A stretch of 64,000 nt of DNA from Platerodrilus igneus (GCA_036346225.1 JARFIW010000999.1:5687001-5751000), one strand, 5' to 3'. Shown: positions 36,701 through 44,725, numbered from the stretch's first letter. Program-made: numbers and translations. Notes: a model not told the origin generated them from the letters alone.

Positions 36701-39700
36701 CAATGTTTCCCGTAGATTGGTTAAAAATTTCCGTTGTGTAGGCGTTAAGTCAGCAACAATCCTGAACGTGAAATTTTTTAGTAGCAAATATTTATTTCTT
36801 AACACAGATCGCACCTCTTTTTCTGAATTAAATATAATTTTAAGTGGACGAATTTTTCCTGTAACGATTGCACCAATTCTAACAACTTTAATAGTAGACA
36901 TATCAACATCTGGAACTTGCGACAAAATCTTAGTAACATTTGTTTTATCAGTCATGACACAAGCATTATGGTCTGTTGATTGATGTTCCTCTAGGTTAAA
37001 TAGAATGACGTTTTTTGACCTATAGTTACGATCTTCAAGTTCGCTTAATAAAGATTCAACAAAAACGGGCGATAATGAGTCAAGCATAGCACCCTGTTTA
37101 AGATTATCGATTTCCTTAGTAAGAGTGTTAATAACTGCATTTAAATGTTTGATGGTATCCTTCTCGGCCACACAATTATCGCAATGAAATACAGGTCGTC
37201 GTTTATCACCAGCAATTAATAATTGTTGTATTTCGGCACGAGATAATCCCGAACAGGTGGTATGTATGGGTAACCGACATTTATCACAGTTAAGGTCGCC
37301 ATCTTTATGTGCACTTTTATCGCAAATAATACAATTTAACATGATAGGCATTATAATATTTATATACTTTAATTGATAGTCAAGAGCAACAGAAATACAC
37401 GTCCGTACACTACGAATAAACACTATGTTGTATAAAAGACTCCTTTGTAAATGTGACCACCAATTTTTCCCCTTGATAACCAACACACTTCCGTGTGCAG
37501 CAAGATGAGGAAATGGTCCATACCCAGATCTTTGGTTGTAACTTTTACAGGGTGTTTGAAGCAGGCAGCTTTTAACCTGATTAATTATCTTCATATCATC
37601 TAACACAATTTTTAAATCTTGTGGCATCCTTGTAGTTGCCAGAAAATGCCAATGAATGAAAAAGTGGCCGCTGATGGCATTTCCTGCAACTTGATTTCAC
37701 TCCATTTCACCAAAAGAATACTCTGCAATTAATAATCCTCTGGGTTACACCTTGTCCAGAGGAAATCCTACTAGAACTAGACGTAGTTAGCATTGCTTAA
37801 ACTTGAGGGATTAAAAACGTAACAAGGTAAGTGGTAGTAATAACGCAGCTTGAAATTGCACCTAGGTGAAATTTCGATCACTCCTTAATTTGTATTAAAT
37901 TTTCTGCCATTTATTGTTATAGGAATCCACTCCCGTACCATTGTAGTTTCCGGCCGTTTTGGGTAATTCCAAATTGCTTTGAACACCCGTAAGAAGTCTT
38001 CAAAATTTAAATTTGCACTATTGTCTTTGTTTTGCGGCGAGTTTCTGGACGATGATTTTAAACTTAATAAATTAATTATTATGAATTAATCAAGTGTAAC
38101 TATTGTACAGAGTAGTTGTATTGAAATCACTAAGAAAATCTTCTGGTCTGCAGTGCATATTAAAAAACAAGTCCAAAGTATGAAATATCAGAATAAAAAA
38201 TCCAAACATCATATTGCAGAGTTAAAAAGTGATTAGGAAGAAGTATTTGTGTTTTTTTGGTATTTTTTCAAAGAACTACAAAAAATTGCATGAAAGATTT
38301 TGGTCCACCTGATATTTTTCACAATTTCTTAGAAAGCATCAGAAATTTATTAAAGGCTTTGGAAGTGGATATTAGTTAGTCATCCAATTACAGAAAGCTT
38401 CATTAATGTTACTTTCTAACTTTTATAGTTACCGAATTTCCAATACAACAACTAGAAAAATAGAACACGTGATATAACTATAATATACGATTGTTGTACA
38501 GAAGTAAATCTGGAAATAGAGATATTCAGTTTAGAAAATATATGTAATTAAATAAATTTTATCTTATTTTTCAGAATTAGACAGGAAACTTGGCGATATT
38601 CACCACGATATCTTGTCTCATGAAAATCGAATTATTCAACGCCTTGCTGGATATGTTTTAAAGTACAATAAAGACATTCGGGAACCTTTAAAAATTATTG
38701 CTCTAATCGATTGGTAACTAAATAAATCTAAGTATGTATCGATTGATTTACTTTATTTTTAGTCTTATTTCAATAGCACGAGTTTGCAAAGAAAAGGGTT
38801 ACGTTCGTCCACGTTTAAATATGCAAAGTATACATGAAATAGAAGGTGGTCGGCATCCTTTATTAGAGTTGCGTAATTCAAACGTTGTTCCAAATGATTA
38901 TTATTCAGGTGGTAACTGTACAAAAATTAAAATTACAACTGGACCTAATAATAGTGGAAAAACTGTTTATTTAAAGCAAGTTGCACTGATAATATTTCTA
39001 GCACATGTTGGATCGTACGTACCAGCAGTTCAAGCAAATATTGGTATGGTTCATAGTATACACTCAAGACTTCACACAACTGAATCTGCTGGAATTAATT
39101 TATCTGCTTTCATGCTCGAGTTGGGACAGGTAAGAAAAATATCCGAGTACAAGTTATTTTTAGTGATTTGTCTTCAGATGATAAGCATTTAACCCTACCA
39201 TTGCTAACATTATCCTTCCAGCTTATCTTAAGCTTTACTCAATAACACTTGAAACTACTTCTTGGTTTAATGTTCATGTTGACATCAACATAGATTTCCA
39301 ACAGTTTTTTTAGTATTTAGCTTTGATATTTTTAATATTAGGCCATGCATCCCAAATGGACCTCTTCTATTAAGTATTCTACTTTTTACATTCCTTTTAC
39401 TTCTCCTGTTATTCGTAATTTCCCTTTATAAGAAATACACTAAAGAGCATTTTGTATTTATCAAAGAGTTAATTCAAATTTCCAAGTATGTAAATTAAAA
39501 CAACAGTTTTCATCTGGCAAATAGTTTATTTGGAATTGTTTGTTTCAAATGAAATTAACACTTTATATTCTGTAGTCGCTGTTACCATGACAACGGGATG
39601 CAAGATTTTAATATAGTTCCAGGGTTTTTAATGAAAATATTAGAAACTTAAAATTTGATACCATTATTATTGTTTGATTACTACAGAAGTTCTAGAAATA

Positions 39701-42700
39701 GTAAGTGAAAAATGAAATATGTGGAAAACAGTAAAAACATAGGAGAGATGGAACACGTTCTGAGGTATGAGGCAATAGTGCAGGATATATTAGAAGCTGT
39801 GAAAGGAAAAAGAGAGGTAGATGTAGACCTAGATTAGACTATTACACACAGATAGTGAAGGATGTAGGCAGTGGGAATTTCAGGAAAGTGTGTAAGTTAG
39901 GTCAGAATAGGGAACAATGGACGTACGTGTTCAACCTGTTCCAGAGCTGAAGACCTAATGATGATGATTATATTCTTACCATCTATCAAGTTTTTCTATA
40001 TTTTCTATCACATCTCCTCTCATGCTCCTTATAACTTTGCTATATAGTTTTATATCTCTAACAATTCATTCTCATTAGTTTGTATATTTTGTCTGTCTTT
40101 CCTATTTCCATCTTTGTTTGTACCTCTTTGCACTTTTCCTCAATCCATTGTTCTTTGGCTTTCCTACATTTGCGAAACGTTTTCCAGTTGATGATTTTGT
40201 ATCTCTGTTCCACACCGTATGTAGGCCTCGATTTAACAAAACTTCTACCTGCAGATCCCAGGCGACACCGTATCTGTGAGTACCTACTCCTGCGCTAATC
40301 CATTTTAGCGTAGGCTTCTTTTGAGTGGCGTTTCTTCACAGAAACGCGCGTAAAAGTTCAAAATTAATCCAGTGCGCGAATTTTATTTTTTGTGTACAAA
40401 CATTACATTTATTCAAAGCCGTACTATAAATTTTCTAATGCTAAAGAACATTTGCATTTCTAGCGTTAATAAAATTTGTTCACATAAAAGCTCTATTCTC
40501 ATGTATAAATTAAAGGACATTTTTATATTGTTTATGCATGTAGAATCTTATGTAATTGTTATTTTCAATTTCATGTTATTGTATGTATTTCTAACAGCCA
40601 ATTGTTGATTCTAAACCTGTAAATAAATTGTACATATTTGTTGTCTCTATGCATTAACGAAACAAAAGGTGACTCCACAAAACACAGAAATCGTGAACTT
40701 TTCTATTCTGTGCTAATCTTAACAGTTCTACATTCCCTTCACAACCTAAATCTCTAATAATTTGACTAATATAGTTTGGTCTAGGTCTTCCTATATCCTT
40801 CTATCTTTTTCCTATCCACCTGGCTCTACATAGATATTAGCAACCTGATGGTTGTTAAAGAACTCTAACATGTTTACATGATTACCATTTATAAGGAAAT
40901 GAAATATTACCTGGTTATCCGCTTCAAAAAAGGAAAAGTGTTAAATTATATCTTATGCTAAGGCTTAAGCAACGAATCGCTGCCAACATGCCAGACCGCT
41001 AACTAATTGTGAGTTATGTCATGGTGACATTTAGTTAACTGATTTTTATTTTTTTTTGTTTTGTTTTCGAACCCACATAAAGTCGGTTTGACGCAGCTCT
41101 AAATTCTTTTCTATTCTGAGCTAGTCTAAAAAGGTCTGCATACCCTTCACAACCTAAATCTTTAATAATTTGACTAATATAACTTTGTCTAGGTCTTCCT
41201 ACTCTATTTTTATTTGGTAGTCTATAATCTAAGACTTTACTAAATAGTCCCTCATGTCTTAACTGGTGCCCTATCATTCTATCTCTCATGACCTTCAATT
41301 GTTTCCACATACAGGGTACCTCACCTTTCCTTCTATAAACTTCCTCGTTTGTTACTCTATCTGTCCAACTAATCTTTAACATTCTCCTATAACACCAAGT
41401 TTCGAAACCTTCTATCTTTTTCTTATCTACTTCTTTAAATGTCCAAGTCTCATTACCGTATAGTAGAACGCTCCATACGTACAACTTTAAGAAACTTTTT
41501 CTATTATCTAAACTAAAACTATTAGCTATTAGTAAGTTTTTCTTTTTTAAAAACATTTTTCTAGCTTGAGCTATTCTAGCTACTATATCCCTTCTGCTAC
41601 GTCCATCCTTTGTAATTATACTACCTAAATAGCAAAATTCATCTACCTCCTCTAACTCGGTATTACCTATTTTTAATTTTGGTTTAGAACTAGGCTGTAA
41701 CTCACTTGTCATTATTTTTGTCTTTACTGAGTAAATTCTCATACTATAGTTACTCTGTAGTATCTCCTCTAAAATATTTAAAAACTCTCCTAACTCTTTT
41801 CTAGACTCTGCTATAATGGCTATATCATCTGCAAAACGTAACATGTCTATTTTCTGTCCCTGTACACTAATACCTATCTCTTTTCTCTGTCTAGCTAAGT
41901 TTAAAGCTTCCTCAATATAAACATTAAAAATCAAGGGAGACAGTATACAACCCTGTCTAACACCATTTCCAATCTTAGCTTCCTTTTCTATTTCATCAAA
42001 TCTAATTATTCTCTCTTGGTTTTTTATATAGACTGTAAATAATTTTTCTATCCCTATGAGAGATTCCTATTTTTTGTAAAACCTTGAACATAACAATCCA
42101 ATTAATCCTATCAAATGCTTTTTCTTAATCTACAAATGCGAAATGAGTCTTTTTATTTTTTTGTAACCTTTTTTCGATAATTACCCTGATCATTAGTATC
42201 GGTTCTCTAGTCCCTCTGTCTTTGCGAAAACCATATTTATACCTTACTGTAACTTAATAATTTCTTCGTGTATACTGTCATTCTTACATTATTATGAAGT
42301 CTGAAGTCAACTTAAAACAAATATATATTGCTAAATAATTTTTTTTACAATTAGGTTTCTCAGTCTCTACATAATGCTCAAAGCACCTCACTTGTAATTC
42401 TTGACGAATTTGGACGTGGTACTACACATAATGAAGCATTGGCTTTACTCGTAGCAGCAATTGAACATTTCTCATATTCTGAAAATAATCCTCATGTTTT
42501 GGTATCAACACATTTTCAACAAATTTTCAAGTATTTTTCTGATTCAGCGTTAATTAGTCCAATGAAGATGGATCATGTTAAAAATTTTGATACGAACGAA
42601 TTAGTATTCCTTTATAACGTTGTTGATGGTATTTCTGATAGTTATGCATTTGATGTTGCATATGCTGCAGGACTAGATCCTGAAATTATAGCCCAGGCTC

Positions 42701-42816
42701 AGAAATTTTATGATGCTATGAAAGTCAGTGATTCTCCATTTGATGTTGTGTCAGAAGTTGGAAGTGTGGAAGAACTTGGTTTGATGAACTTAAATATACC
42801 AGAACTTGACGACTAG
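21613..42816 (+). CDS. MSH5: MutS homologue MSH5, C-terminal eight exons
   Basis: Exons are 21613-21751, 22032-22094, 22150-22351, 25356-25546, 25596-25641, 38575-38713, 38763-39129 and 42355-42816. All introns are GT-AG and all phases join in frame, giving about 535 residues. The first visible exon matches the start of the MutS core (RMPTNNIEELNKRL). The lever and clamp follow. The ATPase has Walker A TGPNNSGKT, the ESAGINLSAFM signature and Walker B LVILDEFGRGT. The sequence favours MSH5 over MSH4 (VYLKQVALI, GSYVPA, LSAFMLELGQVSQSL). MSH5 pairs with MSH4 as a sliding clamp on meiotic recombination intermediates. The N-terminal exons are missing from the window or hidden left of the BEL/Pao nest. 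No frame break was found, so the gene looks functional despite about 19.5 kb of TE-rich introns. Confidence 0.92.
22032..22094 (+). CDS. MSH5: MSH5 exon b
   Basis: This 63-bp exon has 21 codons and is phase 0 at both ends. The acceptor is TATTTTCAG and the donor GTAAGT. It encodes KILGKIVYSRGNSKDWEILY, corresponding to the W-x-x-L-Y segment of MSH5. Confidence 0.88.
22150..22351 (+). CDS. MSH5: MSH5 exon c
   Basis: The exon follows TAAATTTAG only 55 bp after exon b. It encodes TIYHTLFLHELCGPY and then the lever region to AELDA, ending with one base of a split codon before GTAAGT. The residue count to the next conserved block equals that of the vertebrate protein. Confidence 0.87.
22745..22974 (-). 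pseudogene. piggyBac transposase C-terminal fragment
   Basis: On the - strand one frame gives INSTMMEPIAKLHYLDAF. After a shift the next gives CCICTRNKIRRKT and VCPVCDKSPHC, a C-x2-C...C-x2-C...HC pattern like the cysteine-rich tail of piggyBac transposases. No TTAA-flanked ends were identified. It lies in the third visible MSH5 intron. Confidence 0.5.
23164..23773 (-). mobile_element. Tandem pair of tRNA-derived SINEs (B pair)
   Basis: Two near full-length copies of the same SINE as at 18.3 kb occupy about 23164-23460 and 23474-23773. Each carries the tRNA-like head on the - strand, with GGATACGAACCCGGGACC or its variant seen on the + strand. AGCAAATTA(T/C)A(C/T) occurs before, between and after the copies (23151, 23461, 23775); the last two are identical over 12 bp. 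The shared body includes GGGATCTTTAACGTGCGTGA. Confidence 0.87.
24012..25260 (-). pseudogene. LINE 5' region with AP-type endonuclease, truncated
   Basis: On the - strand the frame from 24957 reads LRVGAWNVRSM, IVGISEVWWP and GVGIVMRKK. After a break come GMPGDIGRYQIDYI, DVDTDHNIVIMKVAL and HH-like terminal residues. These are blocks of the endonuclease of RTE/CR1-type LINEs (WNVR, D-I-x-x-ISE, G-D-F/N, SDH). Upstream sequence to about 25260 looks like the element's 5' region. The reverse transcriptase is absent, and the element lies in an MSH5 intron. Confidence 0.75.
25356..25546 (+). CDS. MSH5: MSH5 exon d
   Basis: The acceptor is ATTACAG and the donor GTAATT. Two bases complete the codon split after exon c, giving DAKELKKQD. 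The exon encodes LLPNFLNECSVVHIPEMGHL and ends QEHGFQFM, matching the clamp segment of MSH5. The spacing from exon c to VVHIP equals that in vertebrate MSH5, which supports the chosen acceptor. Confidence 0.87.
25596..25641 (+). CDS. MSH5: MSH5 exon e
   Basis: This 46-bp exon lies between CTTGTAG and GTAAGT. It encodes FEVNGLLHYKNAMCV and the first base of a Glu codon that is completed by the next exon 12.9 kb downstream (E-LDRKLGDIHHDI). The HY(K/R)xAxxxELDxxLGD pattern spans this large intron. Confidence 0.85.
26273..27440 (-). pseudogene. LINE reverse transcriptase remnant ending in a TAGA repeat
   Basis: From about 27440 leftwards the - strand frames read VLSKILEKFIYIRMMNFL, HQF-like residues and RSKRSTISATVETLE. 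A gap follows, then RFILGALLFLLFIDDLPQ, CLYADDATILVTGE and IKFLGFTIDSKLNWKMHL. The 3' end at 26273-26289 is a (TAGA)n run, typical of LINEs with microsatellite tails. An internal deletion removes about 100 residues of the palm. Clade CR1 or Jockey-like. Confidence 0.75.
27540..27880 (-). pseudogene. LINE 3'-terminal fragment
   Basis: The - strand frame at 27690-27872 contains NISNFLRLQEWNQNKFP and then LLFIPTARTNMMRKSPIYV. The RTN...SP motif is typical of the very C-terminus of CR1/Jockey-type reverse transcriptase proteins. Only the last 60 or so residues and the 3' tail remain. Confidence 0.6.
27889..28211. mobile_element. MITE with 17-bp inverted repeats, TA-flanked
   Basis: The left end TTTTTTTCTGTGACGGG (27889-27905) and right end CCTGTCACAGAAAAAAA (28195-28211) are inverted with one mismatch. 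TA lies on both sides. The 323 bp between show no ORF but further CCCGG-containing inverted stretches. TA duplication points to the Tc1/mariner superfamily. It ends 57 bp before the outer piggyBac. Confidence 0.75.
28541..31167 (+). mobile_element. Inner piggyBac-like element with perfect 20-bp terminal repeats
   Basis: TTAACACGTTAAGCGCCATA at 28541-28560 is repeated as an exact inverted copy at 31148-31167, including the TTAA target on each side. Near each end is a hairpin-forming motif, GCGGTCCCTATGGACCGC at 28695 and GCGGTCCTTGCGGACTGC at 31086. A 38-bp unit is repeated at 30906 and 30990. The perfect ends suggest a younger insertion than the host element, but the transposase is broken. 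Confidence 0.92.
28911..30768 (+). pseudogene. piggyBac transposase (inner element), broken
   Basis: The N-terminus is acidic (DDDENIYSSDSVDDPN). It is followed by the piggyBac core (MIRFLGLIGYMGLVRMP, HYWSRKKLYQ, MSRNRFELLLKVWHF, FSIHELVVPFRGCLVFKQYL, GVITDNYYSSLDLA, AIDLSDQMASYN) and the cysteine-rich tail (KYCVGCYEKK, CKDCSELPHYCIECF). The first catalytic Asp, normally in S(I)DE.M..FKGR, is His here (SIHELVVPF). The second (TDNYY) and third (DLSDQ) remain. Breaks are a stop at 29297-29299, a shift near 29385, a shift near 30144 and stops between 30270 and 30330. A 66-bp GT-AG interval (28959-29024) could be an intron, but joining there leaves the frame one base off. Confidence 0.88.
31270..32930 (-). 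pseudogene. piggyBac transposase (outer element), heavily broken
   Basis: On the - strand the visible pieces include an acidic N-terminus (DDDDPEYDGDSDEE frame near 32790), DYFYIIATDDFFDFH, LFHMGTIRTNRLNDYWKK, SRNRFLLILRALHFED, HIIGTLRSNRKENP, GVDHCDQMMSYYS and the C-terminal KRCRVCW tail near 31390. GVDHCDQM holds the third catalytic Asp. Many stops and shifts are present, notably at 32.0-32.26 kb, where the second catalytic region is unreadable. Decay is clearly more advanced than in the inner copy. Confidence 0.85.
33350..33540. other. Short intron remnant between piggyBac and CR1-like LINE
   Basis: No recognisable feature is present, and the sequence is AT-rich. The LINE 3' end begins at the ATT repeat just beyond. 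Confidence 0.4.
33706..36515 (-). pseudogene. CR1-like ORF2: AP endonuclease-reverse transcriptase
   Basis: The endonuclease starts with YCYYQNVRGLRTKVSQFY and has VIGITETALLD, KVLIVGDFNC and LLDLVVSD. Reverse transcriptase follows with STSGPDQIPSFLIRDC, FPDEWKIGKICPILKGG, YRPISILCNFAKLFEIIL, VIYTDFVKAFDRI, DSGVPQGSNL and the FADDLKLYA box near 34520. A one-base shift breaks the endonuclease near 36130. A small deletion with a shift between QGSNL and FADD (about 34575) removes the residues that normally read GPLLF..FIND. Otherwise the frame is long and open (523 and 246 residues). Confidence 0.85.
36620..37351 (-). CDS. CR1-like ORF1 with PHD finger and RRM-like domain
   Basis: The ORF is intact. 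I favour the ATG at 37351 (MPIMLNCIICDKS) over the more upstream start at 37627, because the PHD finger begins directly after it. Residues about 6-55 form the PHD finger (CIICDK, CDKCRLPIHTTCSG, FHCDNC). A short coiled-coil-like stretch follows (LNAVINTLTKEIDNLKQ), then an L1-ORF1p-like RNA-binding fold (NVILFNLEEH, RIGAI, LKIIFNSEKEVRSVLRNK) and a basic C-terminus. It would act as an RNA chaperone packaging the LINE RNA. Confidence 0.8.
   Translation of the reverse strand: MPIMLNCIICDKSAHKDGDLNCDKCRLPIHTTCSGLSRAEIQQLLIAGDKRRPVFHCDNCVAEKDTIKHLNAVINTLTKEIDNLKQGAMLDSLSPVFVESLLSELEDRNYRSKNVILFNLEEHQSTDHNACVMTDKTNVTKILSQVPDVDMSTIKVVRIGAIVTGKIRPLKIIFNSEKEVRSVLRNKYLLLKNFTFRIVADLTPTQRKFLTNLRETLNNRIKNGEVNLTIKYIKNVPKIVTKN
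37630..38574. other. MSH5 intron sequence without recognisable elements
   Basis: The region is AT-rich with no convincing ORF. It may contain the CR1-like 5' end. It ends with the pyrimidine-rich acceptor ATTTTTCAG of exon f. Confidence 0.4.
38575..38713 (+). CDS. MSH5: MSH5 exon f
   Basis: The exon completes the Glu codon left by exon e and encodes LDRKLGDIHHDILSHENRI and then KIIALID. It ends with two bases of a Cys codon before GTAACT. It corresponds to the ELDALLGDLHCEI segment of vertebrate MSH5. Confidence 0.88.
38763..39129 (+). CDS. MSH5: MSH5 exon g with Walker A
   Basis: The exon starts after TTTTTAG and only 49 bp separate it from exon f. It encodes CKEKGYVRPRLN, GGRHPLLELR, the Walker A loop TGPNNSGKT, VYLKQVALI, GSYVPA, a TTESAGINLSAFM signature and LELGQ, ending in phase 0 at GTAAGA. 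This ATP-binding part is fully conserved in key residues. Confidence 0.93.
39708..39960 (+). pseudogene. LINE C-terminal fragment
   Basis: A + strand frame reads GNFRKVCKLGQNREQWTYVF after a broken YEAIVQDILEAVKGKRE. This is the tail of the LINE family also seen at 41 kb (LAQNRKEFR), here on the opposite strand. Only about 250 bp are present. Confidence 0.5.
39980..40250 (-). pseudogene. LINE linker fragment
   Basis: On the - strand the frame reads INWKTFRKCRKAKEQWIEEK and then CKEVQTKMEIGKTDKIY. This resembles the endonuclease-RT linker of RTE/CR1-type LINEs (RRAKE.WL..KC.EIE.L....). It is short and broken. Confidence 0.45.
40690..40840 (-). pseudogene. Second copy of LINE 3' end
   Basis: On the - strand GRPRPNYISQIIRDLGCEGN and LLRLAQNRK are almost identical to the tail of the LINE at 41035-41934 (GRPRQSYISQIIKDLGCEGY). 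The two copies are in the same orientation about 400 bp apart, indicating a second truncated insertion or a local duplication. Confidence 0.7.
41035..42250 (-). pseudogene. LINE reverse transcriptase C-terminal half
   Basis: The 299-residue open frame contains MLRFADDIAIIAES, FCYLGSIITKDGRSRRDI, ARIAQARKMFLKKK, WSVLLYGNETWTFKEV and YRRMLKISWTDRVTNEEV. It ends in the tail GRPRQSYISQI...LAQNRKEFRAA. Upstream to about 42250, broken frames give GNGVRQGCILSPLIFNVYI and an AFDRINWIVMF segment. The insertion is 5'-truncated just before the last MSH5 exon. The FADD catalytic box is intact. Confidence 0.82.
42355..42816 (+). CDS. MSH5: MSH5 terminal exon with Walker B
   Basis: The exon encodes VSQSLHNAQSTSLVILDEFG with RGTTHNEAL directly after (Walker B and D-loop). 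It continues with VLVSTHFQQIFKYF, the helix-turn-helix dimer interface (SDSYAFDVAYAAGLDPEII) and an acidic C-terminus ending PELDD. The stop is at 42814-42816. No canonical AATAAA was seen immediately downstream; AATAGAATAATT near 42904 is a weak candidate. Confidence 0.93.
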   Translation, partial: VSQSLHNAQSTSLVILDEFGRGTTHNEALALLVAAIEHFSYSENNPHVLVSTHFQQIFKYFSDSALISPMKMDHVKNFDTNELVFLYNVVDGISDSYAFDVAYAAGLDPEIIAQAQKFYDAMKVSDSPFDVVSEVGSVEELGLMNLNIPELDD

Positions 42817-42829
42817 ATATTTTTTTTTA

Positions 42830-43330
42830 TTTTGAAAACTTTAATTTATGTTTGAACGATGTTTTTGTTTAAATTTCAATTGAATTGTATTTATTTAATT
42901 TAAATAGAATAATTATTTCTTTACTACTGTATTATTCTATCTGTGTTGTATGTGTTAATAGATTTGTTATAAAATGGACAAGACGCATGTTGTTGCTTAA
43001 CAAATATATACATCTCTTACAACCTACGTGGTCGTGTATTTCATACAGATTTAAGGAGTGAATCTTTAAGCTGATTTAATTAAAACTTTCTTTTATTTAT
43101 ATTTATATTTACATTTGCTTTTGTATTTGCATTCGCATTCACATTCATATTTATATATAGAAATGTAAATATCGGGCAGTTTGATCTATTTAAGATCTTC
43201 ATCAGGTACTAAAAATAAATGAATGTAGTTACCTCTAACAATAGAACAATATAATATTACTTACAGAATTGTGAGTTAAAACACTGGGTTAACATTGACG
43301 AAAAACATTTAAAATATTATGGGTGAACGT
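42830..43330. other. MSH5 3' flank with hexamer repeat
   Basis: At 43099-43160 a degenerate six-base repeat (ATTTAC, ATTTGC, ATTCGC, ATTCAC, ATTCAT) occurs. It is followed by GATCTATTTAAGATCTTCATCAGG, split around the palindrome, a phrase often seen at ends of dispersed repeats. No gene is visible. Confidence 0.4.
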
Positions 43331-43483
43331 ATACATACAAAAAATTTAAAAAAAATTGAATATAGCACTAACAACTAAACAAATCACACAATGCACTTAC
43401 ATATTAAAATAGTTTTTAATATGTAAGTGCATTGTGCGACTTGTTTAGTTGTTAGTGCTTATATTCAAATTTTTTGTATGTAT
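43331..43483. repeat. Hairpin-forming inverted repeat, arms about 70 bp
   Basis: The left arm (ATACATACAAAAAAT...AGCACTAACAACTAAACAA...CACAATGCACTTACATAT) is mirrored by the right arm with a few mismatches and a loop of only about 5-10 bases around 43412. The outer ends are ATACATAC and GTATGTAT. No ORF is present. It may be a fold-back MITE or a palindromic end of a larger element. Confidence 0.75.
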
Positions 43484-43489
43484 TCAATC

Positions 43490-43919
43490 ACTCTCCAATG
43501 CTCAATTCACTTAAATAAGACAAACGAAACTCACTAAAAATTGTATAATGAACTAAATAAATTTTTTAGTCATATTACAAGTTACAAATCTACGTCTTTT
43601 TAATATTATTTACCTTTTATAGAACTTTTAAATCAAAATTAAAATAAATATTCCTATCGAATTAGCTCTTTACGAAGATTAAACTTTTTACACCTTTTAA
43701 AGCAATTAAAGACAGCAAAAGATTGTATCTTACCACGAAAAGCTTCGTTGAACGTTCAAAGAAATATCCCCTTTTTAAACATACCTCTACGTACCAATCA
43801 AATTTTTGGTGACCTTTTACACACTGTGTTTTAATCACATGCAGATTTTAAACTCACTTCTGAATACACTAATTATGTAAAACTACAAATGCTACGTGCT
43901 ATAAATTGAATAAATAGGT
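43490..43919. other. AT-rich spacer before the gypsy LTR
   Basis: No gene or repeat was recognised. Confidence 0.4.
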
Positions 43920-44706
43920 TGTTACGTGCCAAATTGGCACTAAACATTGTCTTAGCTTAATTTTTATGTGCGGAAGTTTTCGCGCCTAAAAAATTTAAAA
44001 GACTTGGCGTGTATTTTCGTCACGCCAGAGGGCGTTTGCGCGAGATCGCGCGGGAACTTCGCGCCGACGCGTAAAAAAACAAAAGTGGGGAGTTTCCGAA
44101 AGACGCTTGAAAACGAGGCCGTTTGCCTTTGAACATCGAGAAGGGCGGTCGTGTCTGGTATCGTATCTTCATTTTTATTATGTAGATTTCCTTTTGCTTA
44201 TCTTTGTTTGTCTTTACCTAATTAACCTATTCCTTATCGTTCCGCTACATATAGGCATCTGATACGACCCTGGAGCAGTCCCACGACCCTAGAACGAGCC
44301 GGATGTCCATGCTCCGCTAACAGCACCGGAGAAGTCACCATCTTTAAACACTCCGGAGTGGAGCCCTGAGATCCAGTCGAAGCCATTTGGATGGACGTTA
44401 GGCGTACCCTCCGTTAATTGCCTTAAAAGGGCCATCAGTAGCCCTGATGGACTTCAACAGAAGCCAACTTTAACTCAGGGACATATTCATGTGAGTATTT
44501 CGCTGTTATAAACTATTGTCTAAAATTTATATTTTCCGTTAATTGCGTATTAAATTTGTGCATTGTGTGACGTCATTGTCAGATGGCCGCGCTAAAGCCT
44601 GTAAAGCTTGGAGCTACCACCTGCCGTGGCGTCGCTTTTTTCGCGCTTGCGCGATTGCTATTATAAACCTTTAAATTGTGCAATTATGAACTTTTAAAGT
44701 GTAACA
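43920..44706 (+). repeat. Gypsy 5' LTR (787 bp)
   Basis: It starts TGTTACGTGCC and ends AGTGTAACA, so the termini form TGTTAC...GTAACA, the usual TG...CA inverted ends of LTRs. It is noticeably richer in GC and CpG around 44030-44110 than the surrounding intron. Confidence 0.75.
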
Positions 44707-44709
44707 ATT

Positions 44710-44725
44710 TGGCGCTCTCAACGTG
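44710..44725 (+). promoter_or_regulatory. Gypsy primer-binding site
   Basis: TGGCGCTCTCAACGTG begins three bases after the LTR end. It starts TGGCG like the 3'-end complement of a tRNA (CCA end), similar to the TGGCGCC...AACGTGGG type. The exact tRNA is not assigned. Confidence 0.6.

Larger units (their letters stand above)
33555..37351 (-). mobile_element. CR1-like LINE, nearly full length
   Basis: The 3' end is a short (ATT)n run at 33555-33575. ORF2 occupies 33706 to about 36515 and ORF1 36620-37351, both on the - strand. A PHD finger in ORF1 is characteristic of the CR1 group. The 5' untranslated region probably extends beyond 37351. Only a few lesions interrupt the ORFs, making it the least decayed LINE in the MSH5 introns. 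Confidence 0.85.
25642..38574 (+). other. 12.9-kb MSH5 intron filled with transposable elements
   Basis: The donor GTAAGT at 25642 and acceptor TTTTTCAG at 38574 are canonical. The intron holds LINE fragments (26.27-27.88 kb), a MITE, two nested piggyBacs and a CR1-like LINE. About 25.65-26.27 and 37.63-38.57 kb show nothing recognisable. Confidence 0.8.
39130..42354 (+). other. 3.2-kb MSH5 intron with LINE fragments
   Basis: The donor is GTAAGA and the acceptor ACAATTAG. Four LINE fragments lie inside. The parts at 39.2-39.7 and 40.3-40.65 kb show nothing recognisable. Confidence 0.75.

Noticed and set aside
37351..37627. N-terminal extension of CR1-like ORF1 from the upstream start
   Set aside because: The extra 92 residues lack family resemblance, and the PHD finger starts a few residues after the ATG at 37351.
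38734..39192. Continuous 152-residue frame taken as a whole gene
   Set aside because: Its first ten and last twenty residues are intronic; the splice sites at 38763 and 39129 give the MSH5 exon and preserve frame with neighbours.
38763..42816. Identification as MSH4 or a mismatch-repair MSH2/MSH6
   Set aside because: Residues around Walker A and the signature (VYLKQVALI, ESAGINLSAFM, LVILDEFGRGT) follow MSH5; MSH4 would show STYLKQ and SSTFM-type patterns, and MSH2/MSH6 have STY-RQ and a longer C-terminus.
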